This document shows positions 17,075 to 26,646 of a DNA stretch of 39,938 nucleotides, piece by piece. Numbering within the stretch: position 1 is the stretch's first letter; the number at the start of each line of letters is the position of its first letter. Below the pieces are notes generated by a model that had not been told where the DNA came from, searched no databases, and was given only the letters and a program-made list of their open reading frames with translations. A program made the position numbers and the translations under genes. The stretch spans positions 1 through 39,938 of the forward strand of contig JAKPCT010000137.1 of NCBI GenBank assembly GCA_029553165.1. Reading direction: 5' to 3'. Source of the DNA: Bacillota bacterium (lineage in GTDB: Bacteria; Bacillota; UBA4882; UBA8346).

Positions 17075-18434
17075 CTCTTTGGTAAGTATATTGATGTCGC
17101 GACAGTACATTCGCTGTCGCCAAAGCAATTGATACCGAATACAATAAAGTTTCTTCGAAGATCCAACATAAAAACATTCCGGAGATTACCGCGGCGAACC
17201 CCATTAAAAACGGGATCAGATACGTCTGATCCAAAAAGCGTTTGCGCATCATAAACCAAATCGGTTTGGTTACAAACCCGGCATAGATTCCCAATCCGAC
17301 AACTCCAAAGGAGATTAATGCCGCTAAAAAGATATTATGATCGTATGCGCTATAGCTGCCATAAATTCCACTGATTATCTTGATCGTATCTCTACCGACA
17401 CCATATCCGAAAAAAATCCGTTCATTAGCGATTGAGCGTAATAATGCAATCCAGATATCAAGTCGCCCGGTTGATAATTCCGACAATGAACTTGAATCAA
17501 GGGTTCGTTGCATTAAGTCCTGACCCCAGTATCCTAACGCCAAGTATAGCAATACTGCCGAAGATGTTATTGCAATGAATTTCTGTTTCAGTGACAACGA
17601 CGAATAACATAATGCCAATAATAGTCCCAGACTAATACAGACCAATCCGGTACGGGAACCGGTCAATAAAATCATATACAGCGCCAGCCCTAATGAAGCA
17701 AGTAAAAGCAGCTTGGTTCTGAAACGATATTCTTTTAAAGACAACGCAATCATTATCACTGGGGCAATAACTGCTAAACGGCCTGCAAAATCATTATTAT
17801 TAACTCCCATAATGGTATATCTGGAATAAATACTGAAGGTTGTTGCACTGGTAAGAAAGTAAATAAATAACGCCAAAATCCCAAAACCAAAACAATAAAG
17901 CATCACTTTAAAGATTGCTTTCAGTTGTTCACTGGTTGCCGAAGCCAGGTCCAGAAACAACACAAAACCAATGATTACTTTGATTAAATTCAGAATTCCA
18001 TTGAGAATATTCTCAAATAATTCAATTGGATAAGGAAAGAAATAAAGAAAATTAAATAATCCAAACAGGTAGATCCCGATCAATACAAAATAAAGATAAA
18101 TGTCGTTACAGAGTATAATCCGTTTCTGCCCCAGGATCAGTTTGATTAAAAAAACTACGATATAAAAAACCGAGATTAAATTATAAATTGAGAAATACCC
18201 ATAAAACTTAATTTCAAACAGCGAAAAAAAGATTAACATCGCATAAATGCTGTTTTGAAAGATGAGAATATTACAGCAGCTAACCACTAACCCAATATAC
18301 CATGGCAAATAAAAGGCAGCTAACAAATTAATGCCAAACATCAAAGCCGCTGCTAGCGGATTGTCACGAAGATAATTCCTAATCCCTGATCCAACCGAAG
18401 GATTAACAAAAGCTCTACGCTCACTTCTAACCAT
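17049..18434 (-). CDS. O-antigen ligase/Wzy-type polysaccharide polymerase
   Basis: A 461-residue integral membrane protein with about 11-12 hydrophobic segments. The Wzy_C region contains LTGSRTGLVCISLGLLLAL, then STGRLDIWIALLRSIANE and a large loop with FFGYGVGRDTIK and AYDHNIFLAALISFG. These arginine- and histidine-bearing loops are those of the O-antigen ligase/polymerase superfamily. In this cluster, next to a flippase and a Wzz protein, polymerisation of undecaprenyl-linked repeat units is the likely job. The start overlaps the preceding glycosyltransferase gene by 8 bases; no strong ribosome binding site is visible, which suggests translational coupling. Confidence 0.88.
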   Translation of the reverse strand: MVRSERRAFVNPSVGSGIRNYLRDNPLAAALMFGINLLAAFYLPWYIGLVVSCCNILIFQNSIYAMLIFFSLFEIKFYGYFSIYNLISVFYIVVFLIKLILGQKRIILCNDIYLYFVLIGIYLFGLFNFLYFFPYPIELFENILNGILNLIKVIIGFVLFLDLASATSEQLKAIFKVMLYCFGFGILALFIYFLTSATTFSIYSRYTIMGVNNNDFAGRLAVIAPVIMIALSLKEYRFRTKLLLLASLGLALYMILLTGSRTGLVCISLGLLLALCYSSLSLKQKFIAITSSAVLLYLALGYWGQDLMQRTLDSSSLSELSTGRLDIWIALLRSIANERIFFGYGVGRDTIKIISGIYGSYSAYDHNIFLAALISFGVVGLGIYAGFVTKPIWFMMRKRFLDQTYLIPFLMGFAAVISGMFLCWIFEETLLYSVSIALATANVLSRHQYTYQRGDCNQFGM

Positions 18435-19494
18435 TTTTTAATCGCTTCTTCAGACAAAGTTGATATTGCGCGGCAATAACCTGTTTATAGACTTCGGTGT
18501 TATTGCGCTGCGTTGCCGTAGTAACAGCTCCTTGCGACAACTTTCTTAACAACCCCTCATCAGTAAGTACTTCAAATAAACAGCCTGCCAACTCCAGATC
18601 AGTAGTCCCTAAAAAGCCGTTGACTCCGTTGTGAATCAGTTTGGTCATTCCATCGGTTGGAGTGGAAACAATTGGAACACCCAGCAGCATCTCTTCCAGT
18701 GCCGCCATCGGGTAGCCTTCAAATACCGAACAGAATAGGCCTACTTTTGAATTGGCAATAATTTTATAAGGATTGGAGACAAACCCCAAAAAAGTAATGT
18801 TGTTGGTTAACCGGCGTTCTTTGACCAGCACCTCGACTTCACCCCGCAACTCTCCTTCGCCAACGATGGCAACGTTCACCTCTGGAAGTTGTCTTCTTAA
18901 TAAATCAATGATGTTGATCAATCTAACTGGATCTTTCTGGGGACATAACCTCCCCAAAAACAGGATATCAAAACTGTAATTGTTGGGATCGGCAGCGACC
19001 TGCGCTTCGATATAGCTTTGATCAATCACATTATAAAGCACCGTACATTTCGAACGCAGCGTCTTAGAAAACAAGTAATCGTTTAAGACCGAATCAGAAA
19101 CTGCAAAGACATACTCAATCTTTGGGAGACACAGATAGTAACTTAACGACTTGAATCCGATCCGTTGCATCGACTTGTAATTGACATGAAGATGTGAGAT
19201 TATCGGTATCTTCCCCGCAACTAAACAAGCAACGGTACTGGCCCGGAGATCATGAGCATGAATCAGGTCCGGTTTAATGGCATGGATCACTCGTTTAATC
19301 TTGGTAACGTTTAACGGACTTAGAGATGGAACTGGAACAAAACGTTCTCCTAAAACCGCAAGCTCATCCCTGATTGGCCCGTCTGGTGAGGCATAAAACA
19401 TTTCAACCTCATTTTGAAACAGGCGCATAATCTGAATTGCTACATTTTCAGCGCCAGACTTAATATTACTGCTTAATAAATGTAAGACTCGCAT
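18427..19494 (-). CDS. Glycosyltransferase family 4
   Basis: A 355-residue retaining GT-B glycosyltransferase. The N-terminal domain begins MRVLHLLSSNIKSGAENVA, the nucleotide-sugar domain shows ILFLGRLCPQKDPVRLI and the EX7E-type motif FEGYPMAALEEMLLG. I chose ATG 19494, which has AAGGA 10 bases upstream within the overlap with the flippase gene; a TTG at 19512 would add six residues. It should transfer a sugar from a nucleotide donor to the growing lipid-linked repeat unit at the inner face of the membrane. Donor and linkage cannot be predicted. Confidence 0.9.
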   Translation of the reverse strand: MRVLHLLSSNIKSGAENVAIQIMRLFQNEVEMFYASPDGPIRDELAVLGERFVPVPSLSPLNVTKIKRVIHAIKPDLIHAHDLRASTVACLVAGKIPIISHLHVNYKSMQRIGFKSLSYYLCLPKIEYVFAVSDSVLNDYLFSKTLRSKCTVLYNVIDQSYIEAQVAADPNNYSFDILFLGRLCPQKDPVRLINIIDLLRRQLPEVNVAIVGEGELRGEVEVLVKERRLTNNITFLGFVSNPYKIIANSKVGLFCSVFEGYPMAALEEMLLGVPIVSTPTDGMTKLIHNGVNGFLGTTDLELAGCLFEVLTDEGLLRKLSQGAVTTATQRNNTEVYKQVIAAQYQLCLKKRLKNG

Positions 19495-19501
19495 CAACAA
19501 T

Positions 19502-20956
19502 TCATCCTTCAACTGCTTTTTTTTGAAGATAAGGTTTAAATAAATTCCAGGTACTAACGATTATTGGTTGATTCAGTTTCAATGTCAGTACCAACGTTAT
19601 CAGTAAACTCCCGGCGATAAGAGCCTGATTACCACTTAAATAGATTAGGATTGTTATAATTGCACCGGCTAACAAACCAAGCAACTGCTTAAAGTCAATC
19701 TGCATCGGAACCGTTTGGCGCAAATCCAAATAGCGTAAACTACTCATCACTACACCACTGATTAATTGCGCAATTGCTACTGCACTTAAGCCCAACTTGG
19801 AATAGCACAGGAGCAATACAACAACATTAACAATTGCGCCAATAACCGTTGTCGTCAACGCACCCATTGTCTTTTTGGTACTCAGATAATGGACTCCAAA
19901 GAACGAAGTGAATGAGATGAAAACACTAGATAAAAAGAGCATTGGTATGTACTCGCGAGCATTGTCATATCCCGAACCGACTAATAGCCCATATCCAAGC
20001 TGAACCAGCGGTAAAAAGAGCATAACAGCTGAAAAGAGTATTTTGGTATACGCTGCAAAAGTTTTGCTGTAAAATAAACCCCGTTCATCAGATTGACTCT
20101 CCTTGATCGCGCTTTCCTGCCAGGCAGTAATGAAAATACTGTTAATAATCGTCATCCAACCCGCAAACTTGGAGGCTACTGAAAATGTGGCCACGGCTTC
20201 AATTCCCGAAAAGTATAAGATAATATACCGGTTAGCCATGTGAAGAATCCACCAGCTAAGCGAATTAGGCAACAACGGTAGCGAAAATCTGATTAGTTCC
20301 CGTTGCAAATTAAAGTTTATTGCCTTAAATTTGATACTTTTCAATACTTTTAAGCGTAATTCCAGAAAAATAATTGTAATTAAAAAGGCGCAAACCGCTG
20401 CTAAGACCACCACCATCAGCCGGTGGTTCTGAAAAAAGCAGGTTGCCAGACTCGTTAAGCCAATTATCAAAACTCCACTGATTACACCGGATAACGCAAA
20501 GAGACGAATATTGGAATTGCCTCGGGCAACCTGCTGCCAGAGTGCGAAGACAGTCTGCCCAAAAGCATAGATTAATATCAACCAGAACAGATTGTTATTG
20601 ATTTGATATTGGAGATAGACTTGATTAATAATCCAATAAAACAAATATAATATCAGACAGACTGATAGCCAAATACCTACTATGGTAAACGCATTGGAGA
20701 TTATCCGGCTGCGTTCGGAATCATCCTTAGTATCCAGTAAAAAACGGAATAAACAATCATTCATCTGCAGCGTGATCAGCGGGATAAAGATTTGAACACT
20801 GGTAATAATTAATTCGTAGAATCCGAAATCTGCTTTTGATAAGTAACGGGTTACTAGTGGTAATAACAGAAAAATCAATAATTTTGAAGCAATACTCCCT
20901 ACACCGATCACCAGTACGTTATTGAGTAAATCATGCTTTTTTACAGCCAAGTTCAT
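19502..20956 (-). CDS. Oligosaccharide flippase (Wzx-like, MATE/MVF superfamily)
   Basis: A 484-residue membrane protein with about 14 hydrophobic segments, the number expected for Wzx. The N-terminal region VLVIGVGSIASKLLIFLLLP followed by TRYLSKADFGFYEL is typical of polysaccharide biosynthesis (RfbX/PST) proteins; the basic loop after helix 2 is also conserved. It should flip undecaprenyl-diphosphate-linked repeat units across the cytoplasmic membrane. A good AAGGAGA ribosome binding site precedes the ATG. It is flanked by the two GT4 genes. Confidence 0.93.
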   Translation of the reverse strand: MNLAVKKHDLLNNVLVIGVGSIASKLLIFLLLPLVTRYLSKADFGFYELIITSVQIFIPLITLQMNDCLFRFLLDTKDDSERSRIISNAFTIVGIWLSVCLILYLFYWIINQVYLQYQINNNLFWLILIYAFGQTVFALWQQVARGNSNIRLFALSGVISGVLIIGLTSLATCFFQNHRLMVVVLAAVCAFLITIIFLELRLKVLKSIKFKAINFNLQRELIRFSLPLLPNSLSWWILHMANRYIILYFSGIEAVATFSVASKFAGWMTIINSIFITAWQESAIKESQSDERGLFYSKTFAAYTKILFSAVMLFLPLVQLGYGLLVGSGYDNAREYIPMLFLSSVFISFTSFFGVHYLSTKKTMGALTTTVIGAIVNVVVLLLCYSKLGLSAVAIAQLISGVVMSSLRYLDLRQTVPMQIDFKQLLGLLAGAIITILIYLSGNQALIAGSLLITLVLTLKLNQPIIVSTWNLFKPYLQKKAVEG

Positions 20957-20990
20957 TCAAGAATCTCCTTTGTCAGCATCCAAACACAGC

Positions 20991-22124
20991 TTACACTTTA
21001 GCGCCAAGTATCGTTTGATAAAGAACAGTGACTTCACCCAATACTGCCTCTAAGTCATACTTTCTGATCTGTTGGTGTTGTTCGCTCACTACCTGCTTAC
21101 AAAACTCTGGATTGGCAGCCAGTTTGTGCATGAGTGTCACTGTTGCTGCAACGTCATTTACTGCTACCAAACAATTCTCGGTAACTCCCCCTAACAGATC
21201 AACATTACCGCGAATCCGGGTTGCGATGACCGGCAAGCCTGCCGCCATTGCTTCCATCACCGCTACCGGAAGTCCCTCCTGAAAAGAGAGAAACAGAAAG
21301 ATGTCACAAGCTTTCAGTAGTTGGGAGATATCACGGCGAAAGCCCGCTAAACAAACCCGGTCGGCTACTCCTAAATCGACGGCCAATTGTTGCAATTTTG
21401 ATTTTAACGGTCCTTCACCACAGATAATCAGGCGGGTATCACGTGTAACCTGCTTGGCAAATTCAGCAAAGGCAGTTATTGCTTGAACGTGATTCTTTCG
21501 ATGAATCAACTCCCCAACCGCAATAAAGACTAAGGCTTGTTCCGGAATGCCAAATTCAGCCCTTTTTTGGGCCCGATCAACCGTGATATTTTGATATTTC
21601 TCAACATCAACGCCAACTCCAGGCACAAAATAGATCTTCCCGTCTTTTTGTAACTGTAATCTTTGGGCTGCCTCGTAGTCCTCCTGATTGATGGTGATCA
21701 GTAGATCCGTATATTTAGCCGCCAGGATTTCCATCTTTTTATAGAGGAGATTGTTGATCAACGGCGCCTGATGATAAAAATGAAATCCATGGGCAGTATA
21801 AATAACTTTTGTGCCCCGTTTTCGGGCATCCCGGGCGGCAAATCTGGTTAACACACTACCGACCGGTGTATGGCAATGAATCAAACGGTAATGGTTTTCA
21901 TCAATGATCTTTTTCAGCATTAAAAAAGCCTTTAAATTATTAGGCTTAAACGGAAACCGTTCAAACGGAATGTCATACTTCCGGTCAACCCAAGGGATCT
22001 GTTTATTGCCTTTTGAAGCCACGTGCACTTCAAAACCGTTGTCATGAAAATATTTCAAATACGGCAGATGAAAGGCCTCGATATGCCCATCTACCGTCGC
22101 GCTGAATAAAACTTTATCTGCCAT
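20991..22124 (-). CDS. Glycosyltransferase family 4 (EpsD-like)
   Basis: A 377-residue GT4 enzyme with the N-terminus FSATVDGHIEAFHLPYLKYF, the HCHTPVGSVLTRFAAR motif typical of EpsD/PglA-type transferases, a second domain with VGELIHRKNHVQAI, and the EX7E motif QEGLPVAVMEAMAAGLPVI. It follows the initiating sugar transferase gene by 53 bases, so it may add the second sugar of the repeat unit; this is inference from order. A strong AAGGAGAG ribosome binding site is present. Donor sugar unknown, often a GalNAc or Gal type in related proteins. Confidence 0.92.
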   Translation of the reverse strand: MADKVLFSATVDGHIEAFHLPYLKYFHDNGFEVHVASKGNKQIPWVDRKYDIPFERFPFKPNNLKAFLMLKKIIDENHYRLIHCHTPVGSVLTRFAARDARKRGTKVIYTAHGFHFYHQAPLINNLLYKKMEILAAKYTDLLITINQEDYEAAQRLQLQKDGKIYFVPGVGVDVEKYQNITVDRAQKRAEFGIPEQALVFIAVGELIHRKNHVQAITAFAEFAKQVTRDTRLIICGEGPLKSKLQQLAVDLGVADRVCLAGFRRDISQLLKACDIFLFLSFQEGLPVAVMEAMAAGLPVIATRIRGNVDLLGGVTENCLVAVNDVAATVTLMHKLAANPEFCKQVVSEQHQQIRKYDLEAVLGEVTVLYQTILGAKV

Positions 22125-22177
22125 TGAGCTCTCCTTAATAATTATGATATGGATCGGATTCGATTACTTTTAAAACA

Positions 22178-23530
22178 TTACGACGCTTTATCTTTCATTA
22201 AAATAACTTTAATCGTTAACAAAATGATCTGCAGGTCAAGTAATAATGAGAATTTCTGGAGATACAACAGATCATACCTAATCTTATCCTCAACCGAAGT
22301 GCTGTACCTTCCGGCAATCTGGGCCAAACCGGTAAGGCCTGGTTTAATAAAATGCCGGAAGTAATAATCGGGAACGGTCTTCTCAAACTGCTCAACAAAG
22401 AAGGGACGTTCCGGACGCGGACCAACAAAACTCATATCTCCTTTGATAATATTAAAGATTTGTGGTAGTTCATCCAGACGGGTAGCCCGCAAAAACCGTC
22501 CCACTTTAGTGATCCGTGGATCCTGCTCCGTTGCCAAAACCGGTCCGGTTTTATCTTCGGCCCCCTGGACCATCGTCCGAAATTTGAGTAACATAAACCG
22601 TTTGCCATGAAGACTGATCCGCTCTTGACTGTAAATAATCGGGCCGGGTGATTCCAGTTTAATCAACAACGCTACAATCAACATTACCGGGAAGAATATT
22701 ATTAAACCCACTAAACCCAAACCAAGATCAATTATGCGTTTAATATGTTCTTTACCAACATTGTCAGCAGTACCAACCCGAAAAACCAATGTATCTTTAA
22801 TCTGGCCAATCGGGTTTTGTGAAAGCATAATCTCATACAGACCCGGAATTACTAATACTTCCACTTCAAACTTGATTGATTTTTGGACCGCAATCTTCTT
22901 ATACTCTTCCGGCGTATTTCCGGAGATAATTATTTTGTCTGGTTTATAGGTACTGCAAACCTCCATCATATCCTGATAAGTACCTAACCAACGATATTTA
23001 TCATTATTAATTTGAGTTTGCGTATCGGAAACCACACCCAAGATCTGATCAAAACCATTATCAACCTTCTCAATAATTTCACCAATTTCAGTGCTAGGAG
23101 CAATAATAATCGTCCTACTGGGTAAGGTCATTCTTCGTTCGATCTCAAAGATAAACCAATGCCAGATGAAGAGTGTGGCGAACTGGACAACAGGTATCAA
23201 TAACAAAAGCTTCAATGATAGATCATGAATTCCCATAATATAAAGGACAACTACCATCAGGAGATTTAAAAATACTAGCGAAACTATTAATGAAGCAATC
23301 TGTTCTGTCCATGTTTTTTCCTCATTATCATAAAGCCCAAAAAACTCAAAGGTTATCTTGGCAATAACTGTTGTCAGTAAAATAAAGATTAATTTAGCTT
23401 GCAAATCTTGCCACGGTTCATTTCCATTGAATATATACTTAACCAGTAAAACAATTGCCAGATTAACCAACACAAAGTCGCCAAGCATTTGCAGTAAATT
23501 GATGATTGTTTTTGGTTTCCTGTTAACCAT
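22178..23530 (-). CDS. Polyprenyl-phosphate sugar-1-phosphate transferase (initiating enzyme)
   Basis: A 450-residue member of the WcaJ/WbaP-type polyprenol phosphate phosphotransferase family. The N-terminal half has four to five membrane segments and a CoA-binding-like Rossmann domain (about residues 130-250); the C-terminal catalytic domain starts near residue 260 with a membrane hairpin and shows YSQERISLHGKRFMLLKFRT, DPRITKVGRFLRATRLDELP and GDMSFVGPRPERP. It transfers a sugar phosphate, usually glucose or galactose, to undecaprenyl phosphate. I chose ATG 23530, which has AAGGGG 9 bases upstream, over a GTG at 23548. It heads the glycosyltransferase part of the cluster. Confidence 0.94.
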   Translation of the reverse strand: MVNRKPKTIINLLQMLGDFVLVNLAIVLLVKYIFNGNEPWQDLQAKLIFILLTTVIAKITFEFFGLYDNEEKTWTEQIASLIVSLVFLNLLMVVVLYIMGIHDLSLKLLLLIPVVQFATLFIWHWFIFEIERRMTLPSRTIIIAPSTEIGEIIEKVDNGFDQILGVVSDTQTQINNDKYRWLGTYQDMMEVCSTYKPDKIIISGNTPEEYKKIAVQKSIKFEVEVLVIPGLYEIMLSQNPIGQIKDTLVFRVGTADNVGKEHIKRIIDLGLGLVGLIIFFPVMLIVALLIKLESPGPIIYSQERISLHGKRFMLLKFRTMVQGAEDKTGPVLATEQDPRITKVGRFLRATRLDELPQIFNIIKGDMSFVGPRPERPFFVEQFEKTVPDYYFRHFIKPGLTGLAQIAGRYSTSVEDKIRYDLLYLQKFSLLLDLQIILLTIKVILMKDKAS

Positions 23531-23581
23531 TCTTAATGACCCCTTCACTAAGTTGTAATTCTTTCAATCCCCTTTACGACA

Positions 23582-24259
23582 TCAATTTTGTTGCTCAATA
23601 TAACAATAATAAGAGGCGTATTTGGATTCGATTTCAACGCGGTTCAAAACGACTCCCAATATATTCCCCTGGGCTTTTTGCAACAGTTCTTTAGCTTGTT
23701 TTGCAATCTCCGGACGGACAATACCAGCTCCAATTACCAATACCACACCATCCACCTTTGAGGCCAACACACAAGCATCAGTAACCGGAATTACCGGTGG
23801 CACATCAATGATCAAATAATCATATTTCTTACGTAATTCTCCAAATAATTGCTGGATTTTAGTTGTTCCAAGCAGTTCGGCAGGATTGGGAGGAATTGGG
23901 CCACTTGTTAATAGATCAACATTACGGTTTGTTGTGTGTTGAATTAATGAGTAAATCTCACAATCACCACTCAAATAATCGGTGAGACCACGATTAATTT
24001 TTTGAAAGATTTGGTGTTGTACCGGTTTTCGTAGATCACAGTCAATAATCAAGACTTTCTTACCGGCATTGGCAAAGATTATTCCCGTGTTAGCCGCTAC
24101 TGTAGATTTCCCCTCATCAGGGCCGGCACTTGTAAACATTAGAATTTTAAGTTCTTGATCAATTTTGGTAAATTGCAAATTAGTCCGGAAGGAACGAAAG
24201 GCTTCAGTTACTGTTGATTTGGGATAACTGTCGACTACAATTCTATTTTTTACTGCCAT
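23582..24259 (-). CDS. CpsD/CapB-family tyrosine kinase (BY-kinase)
   Basis: A 225-residue bacterial tyrosine autokinase, the cytoplasmic half of the split Gram-positive type. Walker A is SAGPDEGKSTVAAN (K51), Walker A' is VLIIDCDLRKP (D73, D75) and Walker B is YLIIDVPP. The C-terminal tail YASYYCYIEQQN carries four tyrosines that are likely autophosphorylation sites. It needs the cytoplasmic end of its membrane partner for activity, which is the Wzz-like protein encoded just upstream; the genes overlap by 17 bases. It controls polymer length and export together with the phosphatase at 32765. Confidence 0.94.
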   Translation of the reverse strand: MAVKNRIVVDSYPKSTVTEAFRSFRTNLQFTKIDQELKILMFTSAGPDEGKSTVAANTGIIFANAGKKVLIIDCDLRKPVQHQIFQKINRGLTDYLSGDCEIYSLIQHTTNRNVDLLTSGPIPPNPAELLGTTKIQQLFGELRKKYDYLIIDVPPVIPVTDACVLASKVDGVVLVIGAGIVRPEIAKQAKELLQKAQGNILGVVLNRVEIESKYASYYCYIEQQN

Positions 24260-25685
24260 CTTCTGCCCCCCTTCCTTCGCGTATTATTAGACTAAAATCA
24301 GGAATAACCCCTAAAACAGGAAGGTTTAAGTAATCAACAACATCATTGGCATCATTGATCGTCTTATTAAAATAGTCCAAAGTAAAAGCGAGCGTAATAC
24401 TTGACACCAATCCTAAAAAAACGGCGATTAACAGATTAAGTTTAATATTTGGTTTAACAGGTTGATCGGAGGCACGTGGTTGATCGACAACTTGGATATC
24501 ATTCGGTTGCATCACCTCACTAATCCGTGACTCTTCATAACGTTTGGCAAGCATCACATTGATCTCTTGGGCGATCGAAGCTTCCCGCATTACTCGCGCC
24601 AAACCTTGTTCTTTGGACGGAAGTGACCGTAGCTCTGCTTCCTTTTTACTAATCAGTTGACGGATTGCGGTTTGTTGGGCAAGTGTTGCCGCCAGTTCAA
24701 CTTCAGTCTGGATTTTGGTCCGAATGATATTTTGGTAAAAAGGATTTAATGAAGAGGCCTCAGAATTAACTACCCGGTTGATCTCTCCGTTTAACCGCTC
24801 TCGGGTTTCAGCAATCGCAGCCTGCAAAGCTAATACATCAGGATGCTTTTCAGTATACTTCTCTAACAGTTGGACCAGTTCAATCTCCTGTAAGGTGAGT
24901 TTACTCTTCAACTGTTCAATTATGGTGTTCTCGGCAATCAATTCCGGCTTTTGATTGGCAAGCTGTTCTTGTGCTGCTTCTAAGGTTGCATTATAGGAGA
25001 CAATTTTGATCTGATTATCATTGAGGATCTTCTCCATGGTTGACAACTGTTCAATAATTGCCTGCGTCTCTTCACTGGGAGCAATAACCCGGTGATTACG
25101 GCGATATTCTTCCAATTCCTGTTCGGCTTTAGCAAGTTCCAGCTTCGATTCTTCCAGGCGTTCCCCAATAAATTTTCTGACATTGGACTGTTCGGTCCTG
25201 GTCAATTCGGTGATTCTTTTAACAAAGGTCTCCACTAAAACACGGGCAATTGTTTCAGCTTCATTAGCCGAACCTGCCTGAACTTTAATCTTCAACAGTT
25301 CCGTATCCCGAATTGGCCACAGCGTGATCATTTGCACAAGATCTTGCGAAGAATAGTTTTTAGCAAGTTCTGCCTTAGTCTTCTCCAAGACTTGATCAAT
25401 CACCGTCCGACTTCTGATGATCTCCGCATAAGTTGCCATTTGTAATTTGGTATTTAGATTATTACCATTCGGCAAACTTCCCAATAAAGATACATCCAGG
25501 CTACGGGGTTGCTTAATCCGTAACGTCGTCTCGGCTTCATATGTCTTGGGCAATAAAAAACTGATCGTACTTAAAGCAAGCACTTCAATCAGAAAAGTTA
25601 CTATAATCAACTTTCTCCGTTTCTGAAAGATTCGGAACAGATCCTTGAAGTTTAAATTTACATCTTCAATCAGTTGTTTTTCCAT
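24243..25685 (-). CDS. Wzz/GumC-type chain length determinant, BY-kinase modulator
   Basis: A 480-residue PCP-type protein with membrane segments at residues about 32-50 and 425-445 and a long extracytoplasmic region between them that is rich in coiled coil (ELAKAEQELEEYRRNH, then heptads with Leu, Glu and Gln). A proline-bearing stretch, QPRASDQPVKPN, precedes the second membrane segment, as usual for the family, and the cytoplasmic tail is about 40 residues. I chose ATG 25685 with GGGGAA upstream; a GTG at 25703 is possible. It is twice as long as typical Gram-positive CapA and resembles GumC-like proteins of diderms. It is separated from the Wza gene by 58 bases. Confidence 0.92.
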   Translation of the reverse strand: MEKQLIEDVNLNFKDLFRIFQKRRKLIIVTFLIEVLALSTISFLLPKTYEAETTLRIKQPRSLDVSLLGSLPNGNNLNTKLQMATYAEIIRSRTVIDQVLEKTKAELAKNYSSQDLVQMITLWPIRDTELLKIKVQAGSANEAETIARVLVETFVKRITELTRTEQSNVRKFIGERLEESKLELAKAEQELEEYRRNHRVIAPSEETQAIIEQLSTMEKILNDNQIKIVSYNATLEAAQEQLANQKPELIAENTIIEQLKSKLTLQEIELVQLLEKYTEKHPDVLALQAAIAETRERLNGEINRVVNSEASSLNPFYQNIIRTKIQTEVELAATLAQQTAIRQLISKKEAELRSLPSKEQGLARVMREASIAQEINVMLAKRYEESRISEVMQPNDIQVVDQPRASDQPVKPNIKLNLLIAVFLGLVSSITLAFTLDYFNKTINDANDVVDYLNLPVLGVIPDFSLIIREGRGAEDGSKK

Positions 25686-25743
25686 CAGCAATTTCCCCAT
25701 CACTTATTTAATCAATTCCAAAACCAGTCAGCTGATCCGCTTC

Positions 25744-26646
25744 TTAATCCAGATGTTTAATCTGATAAAACGCATTGATAAACGGAAAGATCTCCTTAAC
25801 AAAATCCATGCCACTTCTGGCTAAATATAAAAGATCACCCTCTGCCAACAGATAATTCTGACTTAAGTCTCCTTTTTTTAAAATTTGGTTTAGATTAATC
25901 TCAACATACCGGCTGGGATCACCGTTTTTAATCAGATAAATCCGGCCTTTCTTGGCCCCCCTGGTAAACCCGCCGGCAATACTTAAGGCATCCAACACCC
26001 GATGTCCTTTTTCTAACTCATATAGTCCCGGCCGGTTAACTTCACCCAAAACATAAACCCTTACTGTCCGGTATTTGACAATATTAATACCGATCTTCAC
26101 ATTGTTCTGATATTGCCTGAAACTCTCCGTAATCTTGGCAATCAATTGACTGGTAGTCAGTCCCGCTGCCTGAAATTCGCCCATAACTGGAATTGTTCGA
26201 AATTTATGGACATTCACCGTTACTTGAGGATGCTTGATGTACTGACTTAAGGTTTGTTGTAACAATTCAGTAAGCTCTCCCGGTGTTTTCCCATTAAGGT
26301 CCAACTCCCCTACCAGTTTGAAAGCTCCTTTTCCATCAGGCCGGATAATAATCTCCATTGTTAATTCCGGATAACCCCAAACACTAATGTTTAAAACATC
26401 TCCGGGTCCTAACCGGTAATTTGTACCGTCAGTTGTCAGAAAGGACACTGCTATTTTACCGTCGGGCCTGACGATTACTTGTTGTTGCTGTACTGACTCA
26501 AATCCCCAGACCCAAACATTAAAATTTAAGACATCTCCAGGTCCTAACCGGTAATCATGATCTTGACCAAAATCCTCTTCCGCACCCCAGACCGGTAAAG
26601 TAACTAATAGTAACATCACTAACAATACAACCCAAAAATTCTTCAT
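25744..26646 (-). CDS. Polysaccharide export protein (Wza-like) with duplicated export domain
   Basis: A 300-residue secreted protein. A signal peptide covers residues 1-22 (LLVMLLLVTLPVWGA); no lipobox cysteine is seen. The Poly_export domain is present in an odd order: YRLGPGDVLNFNVW..VRPDGKIAVSFL (copy A1), YRLGPGDVLNISVW..IRPDGKGAFKLV (A2), GELDLNGKTPGELTELL..VTVNV (B1) and GEFQAAGLTTSQLIAKI..IGINI (B2), followed by an SLBB-type segment VYVLGEVNRPGLYELEKG. The usual protein has only one A and one B. It should form the outer-membrane/periplasmic channel for the polymer. The start is ATG 26646 with AGGA 10 bases upstream; a TTG at 26652 is less likely. It opens a transcription unit behind the terminator at 26720. 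Confidence 0.92.
   Translation of the reverse strand: MKNFWVVLLVMLLLVTLPVWGAEEDFGQDHDYRLGPGDVLNFNVWVWGFESVQQQQVIVRPDGKIAVSFLTTDGTNYRLGPGDVLNISVWGYPELTMEIIIRPDGKGAFKLVGELDLNGKTPGELTELLQQTLSQYIKHPQVTVNVHKFRTIPVMGEFQAAGLTTSQLIAKITESFRQYQNNVKIGINIVKYRTVRVYVLGEVNRPGLYELEKGHRVLDALSIAGGFTRGAKKGRIYLIKNGDPSRYVEINLNQILKKGDLSQNYLLAEGDLLYLARSGMDFVKEIFPFINAFYQIKHLD
26375..26555 (-). repeat. In-frame direct repeat inside the export gene
   Basis: Bases 26375-26420 and 26510-26555 match at 40 of 46 positions at an offset of 135 bases (45 codons). The repeat encodes the two copies of the YRLGPGDVLN region of the Wza-like protein, so the reading frame is kept. Confidence 0.85.
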
